A program made the translations under genes and the position numbers. 6,472 nt of DNA. Origin: Nitrosomonadales bacterium (lineage in GTDB: Bacteria > Pseudomonadota > Gammaproteobacteria > Burkholderiales > Nitrosomonadaceae). The notes under the pieces are model-generated. The model was not told the DNA's origin. It made no database searches and saw only the letters and a list, made by a program, of their open reading frames with translations. The stretch spans positions 1-6,472 of the forward strand of contig SPBV01000102.1 in NCBI GenBank assembly GCA_004525885.1, read 5' to 3'. Of this stretch, positions 6,264 to 6,472 are shown in pieces; within the stretch, counting starts at the first letter, position 1; every line of letters begins with the position of its first letter.

Positions 6264-6472
6264 ATGGGCAGCAAAGTAAAGGCTACACTGGTGTGGATCT
6301 CTACACTTATCTTATACCCGAATATGGTGGCAGGTGCTAGCGAAGAATTAAGTAAGATAAATTTGCCGACACCAGAAACTGCGATCGCCGCCTCAATGTA
6401 TGACTTACATATGTTCGTCATGTGGGTCTGTCTGGCGATTTTTATTGGCGTGTTTGGCACAATGCTCTACTC
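6264..6472 (+). CDS. coxB: CoxB, cytochrome c oxidase subunit II, N-terminal 69 codons (partial)
   Basis: Start of subunit II of an aa3-type cytochrome c oxidase, which in the full protein carries the CuA centre that accepts electrons from cytochrome c on the periplasmic side. The fragment shows a likely signal peptide (residues 1-25; lysines at 4 and 6, hydrophobic core, VAGA before a probable cut after Ala25), a short linker NLPTPETAIAASM, then the family motif YDLHM (46-50) leading into the first membrane segment FVMWVCLAIFIGVFGTMLY. The CuA ligands lie far downstream, outside the window. GGGGGA at 6255-6260 is a strong ribosome site 3 bases before the ATG (AAT spacer), and supports this start. 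It is transcribed divergently from pilH across a long spacer. The family call is based on the N-terminus only, so cox type could be refined with the rest of the gene. Confidence 0.88.
   Translation, partial: MGSKVKATLVWISTLILYPNMVAGASEELSKINLPTPETAIAASMYDLHMFVMWVCLAIFIGVFGTMLY

Noticed and set aside
6101..6460. 119-codon minus-strand frame at the right end
   Set aside because: It is antisense to the start of coxB, which has a strong ribosome site, signal peptide and family motif; the antisense product has no family features.

Overview
The window carries most of a Pil-Chp (type IV pilus chemosensory) operon on the minus strand and the start of an aerobic terminal oxidase gene on the plus strand, with an AT-rich divergent spacer of about 820 bases between them. 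The protein family variants (PilH/PilI/PilJ/ChpA order with no pilK, and a CoxB N-terminus with the YDLHM motif) point to a gammaproteobacterium or, more likely, a betaproteobacterium with a fairly low G+C content. A member of the Nitrosomonadales would fit, but this is inference from family resemblance and cannot be settled from the window.

Layout, following transcription on the minus strand: pilH (5439-5074, response regulator), pilI (5069-4557, CheW-type adaptor, 4 bases after pilH), a 125-base gap, pilJ (4431-2332, methyl-accepting transducer), a 35-base gap, then chpA/pilL (2296 to beyond base 1, the large hybrid histidine kinase). Only 765 codons of chpA are inside the window. They cover two histidine phosphotransfer (Hpt) regions, the FimL-like middle part and the start of a repetitive acidic linker. 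The kinase core, CheW-like and receiver domains should lie off the left edge. On the plus strand, coxB begins at 6264 and is cut by the right edge after 69 codons.

How the genes work together (family knowledge): PilJ senses pilus or surface state across the inner membrane, PilI couples it to ChpA, ChpA autophosphorylates and passes phosphate through its Hpt domains, and PilH (with PilG, which is not seen here) tunes pilus extension and retraction and, in some species, cAMP signalling.

The spacer 5440-6263 holds no convincing gene. It does hold several palindromic elements: a 13-bp hairpin, two perfect 7- and 8-bp dyads, a convergent pair of GTTCTT tandem repeats, and a near-consensus FNR/ANR-type box (9 of 10 conserved positions). 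The box sits almost midway between the two divergent genes, with plausible -10 hexamers at the right distance on both sides. I see no new defence or mobile system. The most notable items are the FNR-like box in the divergent spacer, the long hairpin, and the expanding 42-bp coding repeat in chpA.
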